64,000 bases of DNA from Ailurus styani (Eukaryota; Chordata; Mammalia; Carnivora; Ailuridae): the NCBI GenBank assembly GCA_002007465.1, contig LNAC01000103.1, positions 1,189,981-1,253,980 on the forward strand, in the 5' to 3' direction. Numbering within the stretch: the stretch's first letter is position 1; the number at the start of each line of letters is the position of its first letter. This document shows, piece after piece, positions 48,545 through 61,460 of the stretch. Made by a program: the position numbers and the translations under genes. Under the pieces are notes generated by a model. It did no database searches, was not told the DNA's origin, and saw only the letters and a list, made by a program, of their open reading frames with translations.

Positions 48545-50559
48545 CTTGCCACTGAACATGCATGGGTACATAAATCTGACTTTAAAATCAGAGAAAGACC
48601 CTATTTCTCAGTCCTCAGTGATATTGGACAGATGTCCGTACAAAATAACAAAGCAAAAACAAAACATTATATGTTTCTAATTCTATAAGGTAAAAAAACC
48701 AAACAAACAAACCACTCTTTGGTCCATAGTAAATGGAAACTAACACCCTCAACAAGGTTCCTTTCTCCTTTTAGTGTTTTTCTTTACCCTATCCTGACCA
48801 CTGTTTTCTTCAGGCATACCATCCACCACAGGCTTTCACTCTAATGTGTGTAATAGATGTATGTGTGTGTGCTTATCTGAAATTGTATGATACTGTTTCG
48901 TGAATATATCTGCTTATAATTTACACAAGTGATATTTTTTCTATAAATCTCATTGCATTTTAATTTTTGTTGCTCAACAATTGGTTCTGAGTTATGCATG
49001 TATGCATAACATTCTGTTACATAAACCTACTTCACTTTAATTATTTACTGTATTTACTTTTGGTTGCCAATAACCCTCAGATACAATGTAAAAATGCCAG
49101 AAAATACTGGATGTCATTGCCCATTTCTTCACTGCTAGTTATCTGAAGAATAAGATTATCATATGATTGAACTGATGGCAGGGTGACCCACAGTCATTAC
49201 CAGGGACAAACTTCCAATTCTACAGAAACTAAAACTGATCCAGATGAAGAATTTTTTTTTTTGGCATTTGATGAAAAATATAGATGCCTGTATGACTTCT
49301 TCATAACGATACTACATTTTGGGTTTCTCTTTTTGTGAAATCTAGAGGTTATATTGTAATTTCAAGAACAGGGTGGAGCTCCATGAGACAATGAGAGTCT
49401 TTTAAAGCCATCACAGTTGGATATCTAGCTTAGGTGCTGCTTATGGTATCCACGCTTAACATATACATTTTTACTCGTTCTTTTAAATAAAATGTTTCCT
49501 GTTTAAGTGATAAATGACCAGAGTTGTTACTTCTTTTTTTCTCTTGGAAATGCCATCAGTATGAACCTATGTATATTTATAAAGAATGATTTTGATTAGG
49601 TTTAGCTCCCATTCTAAAGAATATCCAAATAGTATTATCCAAATAATATTAACTTAAACAAGGGAGGAGTTTATTTATTTTTTACAAAGCTCTTATTTAT
49701 TCTACCACTCTGGCATTACATCAGAATCTTAAGAAGGAGGAAGTAAGGGAGAAAGGGGACAAGTAGAACTTTTGAGTCATCTGTTCAAGTTTCCAGGAAG
49801 TTTAGCTTATATTTTGTTAGTCAACACTTACTCATAAGGCCATGCAATATGACTCAAGGAAGGCTTGTCTTTGTTCCAGGCAGCTGTGTGCTCAGTATTG
49901 GGGAACTATTTGCTGCTATAGAAACAAGCTGTTTCCTGAAAATATGGCCCATCTTTGTAATTCTTTGTGTAGCTATATGTCCTTTGCTTCTTTGAATCAA
50001 ACCAGTAACCATTACTGCTTTTGACTTCAGAATGAGCATTTCAACTGTAGACTTTTTTTTTTTTCTACAGTTCTTTGAGCTGTGTCAAGGATCGTCTTCA
50101 TCCTTTGCTGTGCTTCTTGTCTTCACTTCTACCCAGAAAACTTCTGCTCAGCCTCAGCTGCTTTTGGCAGTCCCAATATGTATTTTTGAGTTTGGGATTA
50201 TATTTATCTCCAAGATTCTCTAAAAATGAAATTTCTGAGTTCTTCAAAAATTCAAAAATATATTCTTATGCTTTTGTAAAGATTCCAAGAGGATAAGGAG
50301 GAAATGCTGAAATACAGTCTTGTTTAAAGCAGATGTTCTTATAAGTATTTTAAATTCGGTTCCAGTGAAAGAAAAATAAAAAAGGATAATAGAGGTGATT
50401 TTAGTTTAACTTGGAAAGAGTAATTAACAAGAACCTGAATATGTTTTCATATAGAAGACGTCCATAAACACCTAGATAATAATGTGATTATAATCCTCAC
50501 TACAAGACAAGGGGTATAGTAAATGGGAAAGAGAAGAGAGACTTGAAGAAGCAAGTTGT
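48545..50559. other. Unassigned DNA
   Basis: No gene seen. Overlapping frames at 49842-50296 on both strands lack domains. The downstream end may include further ERVL sequence too diverged to recognise. Confidence 0.45.
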
Positions 50560-51200
50560 CATTCAACATGGAAGTGATCTTCCAACATTTTCCAGACCCA
50601 TGAATTTTGGAGGAATTTATTTTCCATCCTTTGCATTTATTGAACTAGATGTATAGAATAGTTGTGACATCCTAAAAACCAGGTCCAATTAGCATCAATA
50701 TCATTGATAGCATCAATGTAATAAATCAGTGTGACAGACCAGTCCGGCAGCATGGAGAAGCAAGCAAGTTTGCTCCAGATTAGACTATACTGCAGGATTA
50801 TGCGAGTTACATAGCTATGAGGTAGAGCAGTAAAGATATATTAGTGGTATGTTCAACTGAAAGAAAAGCACTTTTGATGATTTTTACCAACAAATATAGA
50901 GGAAAAAAAAAACATTTTCCAGATCAATAACTGCATACCAAGTTCTAGCTGAGGGATATGTTAATTTATTCCAACTATGAAACCTCATCTGTAACAGCAG
51001 CTGCAATTGGAGTCAATAAGGGATTGAGATGATAATAATCCATCATTATTCTCCAAGATCCATCTGGATTGTGTATGATCCCTGTAGACAAACTGAATGA
51101 GAGCATAGCATGAATCACCATCCTTATAATGTTCAGTTCAGTTTTAGAGTGGCACTAACCTTGACAATACCATCACGATTGATTTCAAATTACTGTTTCA

Positions 51201-51278
51201 GTAGATAAAACCAATTCCAGTGGTTTTCATTTGACCTTGGGTAGATAAAACCAATTCCAGTGGTTTTCATTTGACCTT
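51201..51278. repeat. Two-copy tandem repeat, 40-bp period
   Basis: The 38-bp unit beginning 'gtagataaaaccaattcc' at 51201-51238 is exactly repeated at 51241-51278, with period 40. It sits in the ERVL pol-like region. Exact identity points to a recent slippage event or a local assembly error. Confidence 0.93.
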
Positions 51279-51409
51279 TCTTATTACAAGGGCCCAGGGA
51301 AACAGTGAGGAAATCCTGCCAGTTGCTAAGTGTAACTTCCAAATTATGGGAAATAACCTCAGGATGTATTCAAGGATCAACATGCCCTCTGTGAAATGGG
51401 CATAAGCCC

Positions 51410-51618
51410 TTAGGGTGTCTAGGCGGTTCCATGAGTTAAGCATTTGCCTTTTGCTCAGGTCATGATCCCAGGGCCCTGGGATTGAAGGATTGAGCCCCAC
51501 ATTGGGATCTCTGCTCAGTGGGAGCCTGCCTTCTCCTTCTCCCTCTGCCTGCCGCTCCCTCTGCTTGTGCATGCCCTCTGTCAAATAAATAAAAAAATTT
51601 AAAAAAATTTAAAAAAAA
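51410..51618 (+). mobile_element. Can-SINE in the ERVL remnant
   Basis: Diverged head 'gggtgtctaggcggttcc', 'tgctcaggtcatgatcccag', CT-rich tract and A-rich tail. Duplication gggcataagccc/gggcagaagccc at 51398-51409 and 51619-51630, one mismatch. Confidence 0.92.
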
Positions 51619-52097
51619 GGGCAGAAGCCCAAACTTCATTGCTCAATTAGCCTTCATAAGCCTCAAATCTGACAGGTAGAACACAATGACATTTCAGGTG
51701 TTCTGGATTAAGCTCATTTTAGAGAGAGAGTCCAGCAATTTTTTAAAAATCTGGTTATTTTCTCTTTACCACTACACAGTTATCCTAGTAAATGGTCACA
51801 GGTTATTTGAGGGAAGGGAGAAAGAAATTTTAAGTTTTTTCGGCTTTATGAAAGAATCCCTCCTTAAGGGGTCTTGGTCTCTACTGAAATCAAGAGACTG
51901 TAGGTCTATGAATTGGCTTAAGTCCTAGAATTCATTTAGGGACTCTGATTCTCCATTATGGTGATTTAAATACTTTTATTAACCAAACTTAGAGTTTAGT
52001 TACTCATATGAATTTAGTAGACTACCCATATGTTTCATTTTAGAGATACAATGTTTAACTAGTCAATGCTAAAGATTTTGTCAGTCAGATTATTCTG

Positions 52098-52311
52098 CTC
52101 TTTATTTTTTTTATTTTTATTTTTTTAGATATTTTATTTATTTATTTGACAGGAAGAGAGAGACAGGGAGAGAGGGAACACAAGCAGGGGGAGTGGGAGA
52201 GGGAGAAGCAGGCTTCCCACTGAGCAGGGAGCCTGATGGAGGGCTTGATCCCCTGGGACCGTGACCTGAGCTGAAGGAGGACCCCTAACAACTGAGCCAC
52301 CCAGGTGCCCC
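52098..52311 (-). mobile_element. Can-SINE in the ERVL remnant
   Basis: Starts with a (TTTTTA)-rich tail and ATTTTATTTATTTATTTGACAG, then GA tract, 'gaagcaggcttcccactgag' and a complemented head. A perfect 12-bp duplication 'cagattattctg' lies at 52086-52097 and 52312-52323. Confidence 0.95.
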
Positions 52312-53024
52312 CAGATTATTCTGATTTTTAGATTGGCTTTGTCACCCACCATGGTAAACATGTATACCTTGTGTCTGACAAGAGTCACACCTTGTTCCAG
52401 ACTTGATTATCCTCATTAAATTTGGAGAACTTAGTTCTATCAATGACAGCAGTTCCCACTACCATTTCTGGCTTACAAAGAGTACAGAACTATTCAGGCA
52501 TGGAAGGGTTCCACTCATGAATGTATTTTCTAGACTTGGAAAGGAATGTCCTTTGTAACCTCTGTGGGACATAGTAGTAAGTTTTATATGATAAGTCCAT
52601 TCAAGCATTCCAGTCTACCCCAGCATTTGGATATCTTCATCCACAAAAAAACTTTAAGAAGTTCTGGTATTTCCCCTTCATTTAATATAGTGCAGATTTG
52701 GGTCCAAATCAAACAAGAAAAATATGAGAGGTACTCTCAGCCAATTAAGTCAAGCCATTGTATGCTCAAATTTATTGAACATTGATATAATATTGAGATG
52801 AATATTGAATGTGGAAAATCTACTTTGGAAGTCTAAATTCAGCCTGATCTAACATCTTCTCAAACCTGATTTAACAGTTTTAGAATTGATTTCAACATGC
52901 ATCCTCTAGATTTCTGTCTATATACATTTACAAAATCTTGGTAATCTTATCATGCATATTAGACTTTTTCATGGGTCATATTTTATACCTTATTCTGTGA
53001 CCTTATTGGAATTTAAGTACAGTT

Positions 53025-53104
53025 AAATATATATATAAATATATTATATAATATGTGTATAATATATATTATATATATATATATATATGTACGTATATAT
53101 ATCT
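53025..53104. repeat. (TA)n-rich complex microsatellite
   Basis: Interrupted TA repeats with self-complementary blocks; could extrude as cruciform. Within or at the edge of the gag-like ERVL region. Confidence 0.93.
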
Positions 53105-53579
53105 ATAAGTGATGAGTTGTGGGTAGTTAGGACTAGAGGAAGATCAGAAGTCCCTGGAACAACAGTACCACAGCAGAAGCCACTAAATTTTTCAGGCAAA
53201 AGTAGACCACCACCTCCTCAGAAAGGGAGAAAATAGTGTTTTGACTGACAAAGGAGGCTTAGCAAAAGTTCTAAGGATTCACCTGGCTTGTTGTAGTATA
53301 AAAGCAAATGCCATCACAATTTTCAGTGTCCCATTCCTTCTTAAACATTGGCTTTTATCTCCCTACCTAACAAGGATTCTTTTACCTTCGGTTAAAATTA
53401 TATGCTCCTCACATCTTTGGGCTCTCATTGGCAACATACTGAAAGTCCATATTTTTACTAGCAGTCTGTTCAAGGAAATTTAAGCTTTCTGTATCATACT
53501 CCTCAAAAATCTTTTAGCCTCCACCCACTGCCTGATTCCACTGCCCTTCTCACACTTTTAGGCATTTTTTACAGTAGCA

Positions 53580-53597
53580 CCCCACTTCTAGGTAACA
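53580..53597 (-). other. tRNA primer-binding-site-like segment of the ERVL remnant
   Basis: The plus strand 'ccccacttctaggtaaca' resembles the 3' acceptor end of tRNA-Leu. It lies 5 bp from the LTR border, where a minus-strand provirus would carry its primer-binding site. Diverged; inference from position and similarity. Confidence 0.5.
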
Positions 53598-53602
53598 AAA
53601 TC

Positions 53603-54200
53603 TCTATTAATTTTCTATTATTTCCCAGCAAATTATCACAAAATAGTGGCTTAAAGCAGCACAGATTTATTACATCAAGGTTTCTGTGAATCCGGAGTCT
53701 GGACATAGAATAACTGGGTCCTCAGCTCAGGGAGAGGATAAGGCTGAAATAAGGTCTCCATTGGGCCTGTTTTCTTATCTGAGACTCAGGGTCCTCTTTT
53801 AAGCTTATCTGGATTGTTGGCAAAGTCAAGCTCATTTGGTTGTAGGACTGAGCTCCTTGCTTTCTTGCTTGTTGTCCACTAGGGGCTGTCCTCAGCTACC
53901 ATAGACTATCAGCAGTTCTTTGCCCTGTGACTCTTTCCATTGCATTGGAGTTTGCTCAATCAAGGTCAGCAGGCAAATTTTCTGTTTCACCTTGTTGTAG
54001 GAAGTCAGAAAGTTAGGTCAGCCCACCCAGTATAATCTCCTTTTGATCATTTAAAGGCCAACTGAATAGGATATTGAACATGAAAATGATATCCTATTAT
54101 ATTCAAACTTCTGCATTCACGCAAGGGGGAGGGATTGTAAAAGTCATGAACACCAAATGGCAGAAATCCTGTAGACCACCTTAGAATTTTGTCTATGACA
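53603..54200 (-). mobile_element. MLT2-like LTR (5' LTR of the ERVL remnant)
   Basis: The plus strand starts near 'ctattaattttctattattt', then 'gtggcttaaagcagcac' and 'tttctgtgaatccgg'. It ends 'caagggggagggattg...gaccaccttagaattttgtc', the complemented layout of MLT2-class LTRs. Length (about 600 bp) and adjacency to ERVL internal sequence agree. Ancient, and CpG-depleted. Confidence 0.65.
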
Positions 54201-55104
54201 TCCAGTGAACAAAATGTCAACAAAACATTGTATATCTTATTTTCATGAAATGTCTATGATAGCAACTTATTGATCCTCCAAAATTTCATCACCCAGAGAT
54301 ACTAAATACAGGTGTCTACAGGTGCTAATTTAAGTAATTTCTTTGCTACTTCATGCCATAGACTACCAATGGACATTTTACCACTGGAAACAGTGTCACT
54401 AATGTTTTAAAATATAATCAGGTAGAAATCATGTCTAGATAACCCAGGCCTAATTCAAAGAACCCACCATTAAGGTCCTGTTCCTAGGAAATCTTTTAGT
54501 CTACTTATTTTTCTAAAAACTAGAAAGAAGAAAGAAGCAAAACCATCTTGAATGAAATAGTATACAAGATTTATCATAGTGTTTAGGTCTTACGCAATCT
54601 GGGATCCGGTAGAAGAATATTTGCCATTCTTTACCCGGGCCCAAGACCAGAGAGATGAAGGAATAAATCAGATGGGAACTAAAGAAGCTGCAGTTCCAGG
54701 TGGTGACCAAATACATTAGACTAATGCCAACAAGGGGTGCCAACAAGGGCCCAACACAGGGGTGACACGTACAAATTGTCTTGGAGACTGGCACTCTCCT
54801 TCAGTCTTCACAGTTTAAAAATATGGCTCCTATTTCATTTCTTCCTTCAGACCCTCACAGAAATTTATCCCCTCATCAACACTAACCTGGGGCCATATAC
54901 TAAAATAATTCTGAGTGATACAGTTGTGGCCTAACTAAATTGATTCAGCAATAAACTCCACAATTTACAAAACTATAGCTACCTGCGATTCAAATGAAGT
55001 GGTATGCAAACCTTTCTTAAAATAACACAGTGCATAAGCAATGAGTCTTGGATCACTGAAAAAATATAGTAAAAAAACAACAACAACAAACCCACCTCCC
55101 CCCA

Positions 55105-55136
<32 letters not shown>

Positions 55137-55661
55137 GTGCAAAAATATCACCTTCTGTCAGATAAGTAAATATTTATAGATATTGTAATGTAAAGCTATT
55201 TTATAATAACAGGAATGTGAAATCATAGTGAAATCATAGTCCCAATCAGCATTGGGACACTATTTTAGCTATGTCACTTTTCAAAGAAAACAGACTTGTA
55301 TAACGCATAGTTTTGCAGTTCATTTTACTAATATAGAGCCAGTTTTTACATTACAATATTTCATGATTCTGGTTTTTTGAAAATTATTTGTTTAGGCAGT
55401 TATATTTTGACTTGACATTTCAAAATCCCTGACATAAATGGCAAAGTTATATTAAGTCATGATAGAGATAATTAACATCTTAATTGTAAGAAATCAAGGT
55501 CCATCTCTTCTATGGTAGTACTTGATCCTTCATTACAGACTACAATTTACCTGTCCTTTAACACAATTTACAGGTTTCTCAGAACAGTAGTACTCCAAAA
55601 TAATATAGGTGCTTTTATGGATACAATCTGAACTTCAAAAATTTTACGTATTGATTTACTT
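54201..55661. other. Unassigned DNA
   Basis: No gene seen. Frames at 54513-54794 and 54737-54934 overlap on opposite strands. An (AAAT)n repeat lies at 55104-55134. Confidence 0.45.
55104..55134. repeat. (AAAT)n microsatellite
   Basis: Seven AAAT units after a C-rich stretch. Confidence 0.93.
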
Positions 55662-55674
55662 CTTCAGTTTTTTT

Positions 55675-55890
55675 ATTTTTTATTTTTTTTTAAAGATTTT
55701 GTTTATTTGTTTGACAGAGAGAGAGAGAGAGAGAGAGATCACAAGTAGGCAGAGAGGCAGGCAGAGAGAGAGAGGAGGAAGCAGGCTCCCTGCTGAGCAG
55801 AGAGCCCAATGCGGGCCTCGATTCCAGGACCCTGAGATCATGACCTGAGCCGAAGGCAGCGGCTTTAACCCACTGAGCCACCCAGGTGCC
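55675..55890 (-). mobile_element. Can-SINE, mustelid-type, young
   Basis: Near-consensus minus-strand copy with an expanded GA tract. Duplication 'cttcagttttttt' at 55662-55674 and 55891-55903. Confidence 0.95.
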
Positions 55891-55903
55891 CTTCAGTTTT
55901 TTT

Positions 55904-57819
55904 TTTAAAACTTTTGTTGGCATAACTTATTTTTAAAAAACAAGTTTCACATTTCTCTTTTGTGAGGACTATGTCACCCCTTCTAGGTGCTTCCTGTTTC
56001 TCCCATCCCCGCCCTGGCCTAAGGCAATGACTGGAATATACCAAGAACTTAATCAATGTTTCATCGACTTGAGCATTCCCAGCAATGTTTTTATATTTGC
56101 CACAAACTATGTAGCTTCCAGCCTGAGAGTTTATATATGTTTGAGAAAAAATTATTGACTTTAAAATAACCTCACCCTTCACAAATCATTTAAATAATGA
56201 GATTTCTCAAAGACTATTAATCAAACTACAAGGAGAAGAGTCATAAATATTGATGAATTGTTTAATACTGTTGTTGTTAATGATTGCACTGCTCACTTTA
56301 TATAAAAATTCAGTCTTTTTTCCTACGTATCATTTGGTAAAGCTCTTTCCTGACTGAACAGAATGTGAATGATTATCAGTTCTTTTCTTGCTTTGATGTA
56401 CAGTCTGTGGCTGGAGGAAGATAAACCAAAGCATACATATATCCTCAAAGTTGTGATGCTTGCTCAGAAATGATATGAATTTGAGAGATTATGCAGATAG
56501 CATCATTCAACTAGCTTGGCTTTTCCTACTTCCTGATTTTTTTTTTTTGCATTAGTAAGTCTTTGTAAATTCTATAAACCCTTGAATTGTCCACAATTAT
56601 TCACCAGCTATGCATGAATACCCATGTATCCAGGCTGAATACTGTAATTATCAGGACTGATTTTTATTGTGAAGTTATAACCACTTCATCTCTTTCTAAT
56701 GTGAATCAGGCTTATAAGAGTGTTATGTGCTTTGTAAATGGTAATTAGGTAAATATAAAAAAAAAAGAATGACTTTAAAAGGGAGACTGTAATGGCTTTC
56801 TGGCTTAACAAATTAGAAGGGTGGCTGGTTACAACTGAGTATTTATTGGAGATGTCTTTTAAAAATACATCAAATATTTTAACAATCTTCATTTCTTCCT
56901 AAGTCAAAATTGGATCACTCAACTTGTAAAAGTCAAGGCTTTAACCTCCTTCCATCTTAGACTTAAGTACTTTCATATAAGATGTATAGATATAGATATA
57001 GATTTAAATCTGTGCTTGAAAAGTAAAGATGCAAATGAGCACAGGGTAGCTAAATTAACATGTAGCAGAAGCTGTATAAGGATATTTGAAAAGTAAGCAT
57101 AAGGCAAAAAGTTTTTGGAAAGAAAGTGCTAATTCAAGTATATAAATTCTATGTTTTCTTCTTTTTGAAAATCTTGTGCATGATCTTACCATGTTCATCA
57201 ATGTTGCCTCATGTCTGATCATTATGATATGCTTCTTATCTAGTAATATTTCCCTAGAAATTTCCCTAGAAATTTTACTACTGACATAAATGAAGTTATA
57301 CTACCATACAGATTGTAACTTGTTGAATTACTTTCCTAGAGTAGAAGTATTACATACTAAAAACCAGTCAGCACAAGACAATTAAAAAATAAGCAAAAGT
57401 TTATCTACTCTAAGCATAAATTTGACTTTTGAGGAATCTTAATTGAAGATTCTTTCCTTGATTTATTTGCCTGAATGATAGACACTTTCCCAAGGTAAAT
57501 ATGTCTATTGCTGGATTAGGTCATATTGCGATTTTTAAACAAAACAAGCAAAAAGGTTATAAATGCATGAAAAACAAAGGAACAAACAAAAAACTATTTT
57601 AAGCAGTGCCTGACTCATAGAAATTTTCAAAAGAAATTATTATCTTGCATTTTTCTCATAGTAATATTTCCCTGATTCCTTGAGTACATTTTTACTTTAT
57701 CATCATGAAAGATCTTATGGGAATTATCCAAGTGTAAGCTCATTCAGATGAAAGATGATCTTATTCGGTAAAGAAGAGACACTTGCCTGATCCAACTAAG
57801 CAACTTACACTTAGTTCTA
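55904..57819. other. Unassigned DNA
   Basis: No gene or confident repeat recognised. Confidence 0.45.
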
Positions 57820-57829
57820 ACATGTTTTT

Positions 57830-58044
57830 GTTTTTATTTTTATTTTTATTTTTTAAAAGATTTTATTTATTTATTTAACAGAGAGAGAGAGATTACAAGT
57901 AGACAGAGAGGCAGGCAGAGAGAGAGGAGGAAGAAGGCTCCCTGCTGAGCAGGGATCCCGATGCAGGGTTCGATCCCAGGACCCTGAGATCATGACCTGA
58001 GCTGAAGGCAGCGGCTTTAACGCACTGAACCACCCAGGTGCCCC
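57830..58044 (-). mobile_element. Can-SINE, mustelid-type, young
   Basis: (TTTTTA)-rich tail, GACAG-type GA tract (here AACAG), 'agaaggctccctgctgagca' and a complemented head ending 'ccacccaggtgcccc'. Duplication 'acatgttttt' at 57820-57829 and 58045-58054. Confidence 0.95.
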
Positions 58045-58054
58045 ACATGTTTTT

Positions 58055-58913
58055 ATTTTTACGAAAGATGTTTTGTCAATATCCTTCAATTTGTCTAATA
58101 CATAATTATCAACTTCAATTCTCCCAAATTTTAGATAATCTAATCACATTTAAGAGGACATGTAAATGGATCTCTTAGAATAAAAGTTGAAGATGAAGAC
58201 AGATAGTTAATGACTTTATAACTAGGATACTTTTTAAAAAGTCTGATTTTATAAGGAAATAGGGCATTCAAAATTCAACCCTCAATTTCATAAACTCATG
58301 GTTTTGTTGATGGCTATTTTAGTTCCGTCTAGTGGAATAAAATGGAGGTAGCATTCTACATAAAAAGAACATCAACTATATTTTAAATATATTAGTGTTG
58401 ATTTATGTATAATGTAAAATTTAATTTTTATCTTTTAGCTTTTCAGGATTTTTTTCACCCAGAATGGTTAAGAAGATAGTTATTTGTTTGGCTTTGTCAC
58501 ATATACACATAACCAGCATATTTTTATCCTCTGGCCTCCTATCCCCCTTCCAAGTTTTGCACTTTGTGATGTTTCTGACAGAGGAGTTCGTCACCTCTCT
58601 GTTCCAGACTTTCCTTTGGCGTTTTGCTTCTGGACCGTGGAGTCCGAGCTCTGTTAGTGTGCCTCATGCAGGCAGCCTGTCCCCTTTTCCATTGCTCCTT
58701 TGTGAAGAGGAAAGTGTGTTTCTTCCCTTATCATTTACCTTTTCCAATCTATCATTAATGAATCCCTCTTCTTGTTTTAACAGCTTTACTTCGTCATTGA
58801 TTTCTTATTTTTCTTTATTTCTAATTGTACTAATCTTAAATGAGCTTCAATTCAAATGTACTAAAATTAGAATTCTTTGCAATTAATTAACAACTAAGTG
58901 TACATAGATTATA
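58055..58913. other. Unassigned DNA with a 140-codon frame
   Basis: The frame at 58464-58886 (plus) is the longest open frame in the window. It starts at an ATG in no special context and is hydrophobic and Ser/Leu/Phe-rich. About 58580-58720 is GC-richer with several CpGs. No domain, intron or homolog recognised. Probably chance, but the GC-rich core is unlike its flanks. Confidence 0.3.
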
Positions 58914-58949
58914 GGGTGGGGGTGAGGGCTGGGTGGATCTGTCAGTTAA

Positions 58950-59060
<111 letters not shown>

Positions 59061-59063
59061 TGA

Positions 59064-59466
<403 letters not shown>

Positions 59467-59467
59467 N

Positions 59468-59684
59468 GTACTTCTGGAGGCTTTAGCAGGGAATATTTCC
59501 TAGCATTTTCTAATTTCTATATGTTGTCCACATTCCTTGGATCACTGACCCATTCTAACTATAAAGCCAAAAGTGGTGGGTTGAGTCCTAACATTGAATC
59601 ACACCTAAATTCCTTCCATAAAACATGAGCCATATAATACTTAGGGATATATTAGAGAGTGGAGATATCTATCTATCTATCTAT
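59468..59684. repeat. Misplaced copy of 61102-61318
   Basis: The 217 bp between the Ns at 59467 and 59685 repeat the sequence 1634 bp downstream with two substitutions (ttctaatt/ttccaatt, ctaactat/ctacctat), ending inside the same ATCT microsatellite. It has no relation to RPS3A and interrupts it. Confidence 0.92.
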
Positions 59685-59685
59685 N

Positions 59686-59973
<288 letters not shown>

Positions 59974-60173
59974 TAAAATTCAGACATTTAATGGTGATAA
60001 ATAAAAAATCTTATTTGTGATGTTTAAAAAAAATTTTTTTTTTTTTTGATTTGTCATTTTGGCTCAGGTCATGATCTGAATTGTGGGATGGAGCCTGCTT
60101 GGGATTCTCTTGCTCCCTCTCCCATTCCCCCCTCCCACCAGGTAAATAATTAAATAAATGTACGTAGACTACA

Positions 60174-60404
60174 TTTGGGGTAGAAATAATTGTATAACAC
60201 CTGTAACAACATAACACATATGCTTCTTTGATTAGCTGGTTACTGCATGAGAAAATGCCTTTGTTCAGTTTATACTGTGTACTTAGTTAATCATGATTTA
60301 TTTGAAATTACCTTACCCTGTCTTATCTTTTCTTTAATAGGAAATAACTTCTATTTCTAAATAAACTCTGATAAATCAGTTTACTATTTAAGGCATACTT
60401 TTTT
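60174..60404. other. Unassigned DNA
   Basis: Nothing recognised. Confidence 0.4.
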
Positions 60405-60600
60405 AATCAATCATTCTTTCATTCTTTTAAAACCTTTAATTTAGTCTGTACTCCATAATGGAGCACTGGGCATAGTTTCCAAGATAATATACAGCAAAAT
60501 TATTGGCATCTTCCCTCATAGAGCTTATAGTTTGATGGATTATCCTAGAATTAATCAGATAATCATACACAGTTAGAGTCATGCTATAAAAGTAGTAATA
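60405..60600 (+). mobile_element. Ancient interspersed repeat, same family as at 35485
   Basis: 'attctttcattctttt', 'ggagcactgggcatagtt', 'cctcatagagcttatagttt' and 'cagataatcatacacag' follow the old repeat's start region. Weak. Confidence 0.4.
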
Positions 60601-60989
60601 TGTAAATTACTAACATTTATGTGATTAAAATAAAAGGCTCAACCCATATACAACCTTTTCCATGAAGTTTTAAATGATCTCCCTAAATTCAGAATTTTCC
60701 AGTCTCTCTTTTTGATTTCTAAAACAATTTATTTTAGGTTGTCAGACTTAACTGCTCTCTCTACATTCAGAATTTCCTATTTTCTTTCTTTGCAATTGCT
60801 AATAAACGTATTTATTTTACATTGCCAGATTTGGTAAACAAAACAAAAATTAGACACCTATTTAAATTTGAAATTCAGATAAGCAACAGATAAAATTTTT
60901 AGTTTCTCTCTGCTGCCAGCATAAATTACAAATTACAAAAAAAATTATATAAAAATTTTCACATTATACATGAATCGATACTAATTTGA

Positions 60990-61265
60990 AATACTCAGAA
61001 TGTAGGAGCTTAAAACAATGCATATGTATCACTCTAGAATTCTAGAGGTCAGAAATCCAAAAGAGGTCACTGAGCTAAAGTCAAGTGTCAGGAGGGCTAA
61101 GTTACTTCTGGAGGCTTTAGCAGGGAATATTTCCTAGCATTTTCCAATTTCTATATGTTGTCCACATTCCTTGGATCACTGACCCATTCTACCTATAAAG
61201 CCAAAAGTGGTGGGTTGAGTCCTAACATTGAATCACACCTAAATTCCTTCCATAAAACATGAGCC
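60990..61265 (-). mobile_element. Probable MaLR/ERVL-class LTR remnant
   Basis: The plus strand shows 'cttaaaacaatgcat', 'tagaggtcagaaatcc', 'acttctggaggctttagcag' and 'ccacattccttggatcac', the complemented order of old LTRs of this class. Borders and subfamily uncertain. Part of it is the source of the misplaced block at 59468. Confidence 0.45.
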
Positions 61266-61297
61266 ATATAATACTTAGGGATATATTAGAGAGTGGA

Positions 61298-61460
61298 GAT
61301 ATCTATCTATCTATCTATCTATCTATACATACACACACACACATATATATACATACACACACCACACATATATATATATATATACACACATACCCAAACC
61401 CATACATACATACAGACACACTTCTATTATCATATATAATATATACACATGTGTGTACAT
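61298..61460. repeat. Compound (ATCT)n / (CA)n / (TA)n microsatellite
   Basis: Seven ATCT units, then alternating CA and TA arrays and CATA repeats. Generates spurious Ile-Tyr-His frames on both strands. One end of the misplaced block at 59468 lies inside its ATCT part. Confidence 0.95.

Larger units (their letters stand above)
50560..53602 (-). mobile_element. ERVL-type endogenous retrovirus, internal region, decayed
   Basis: Minus-strand provirus remnant. Proceeding down in coordinate from the LTR at 53603 are a primer-binding-site-like segment, gag-like sequence (about 52320-53600) and protease/polymerase-like sequence (about 50560-52090). All frames are broken by stops and indels, so no protein is encoded. 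Two SINEs (51410-51618, 52098-52311), a TA-rich microsatellite and a 40-bp tandem repeat (51201-51278) interrupt it. The 3' part of pol and the 3' LTR are not recognised. Assignment is from order and similarity to ERVL copies in other mammals. Confidence 0.65.

Noticed and set aside
53241..53483. 80-codon frame
   Set aside because: Lies antisense to the gag-like ERVL region and has no independent support.
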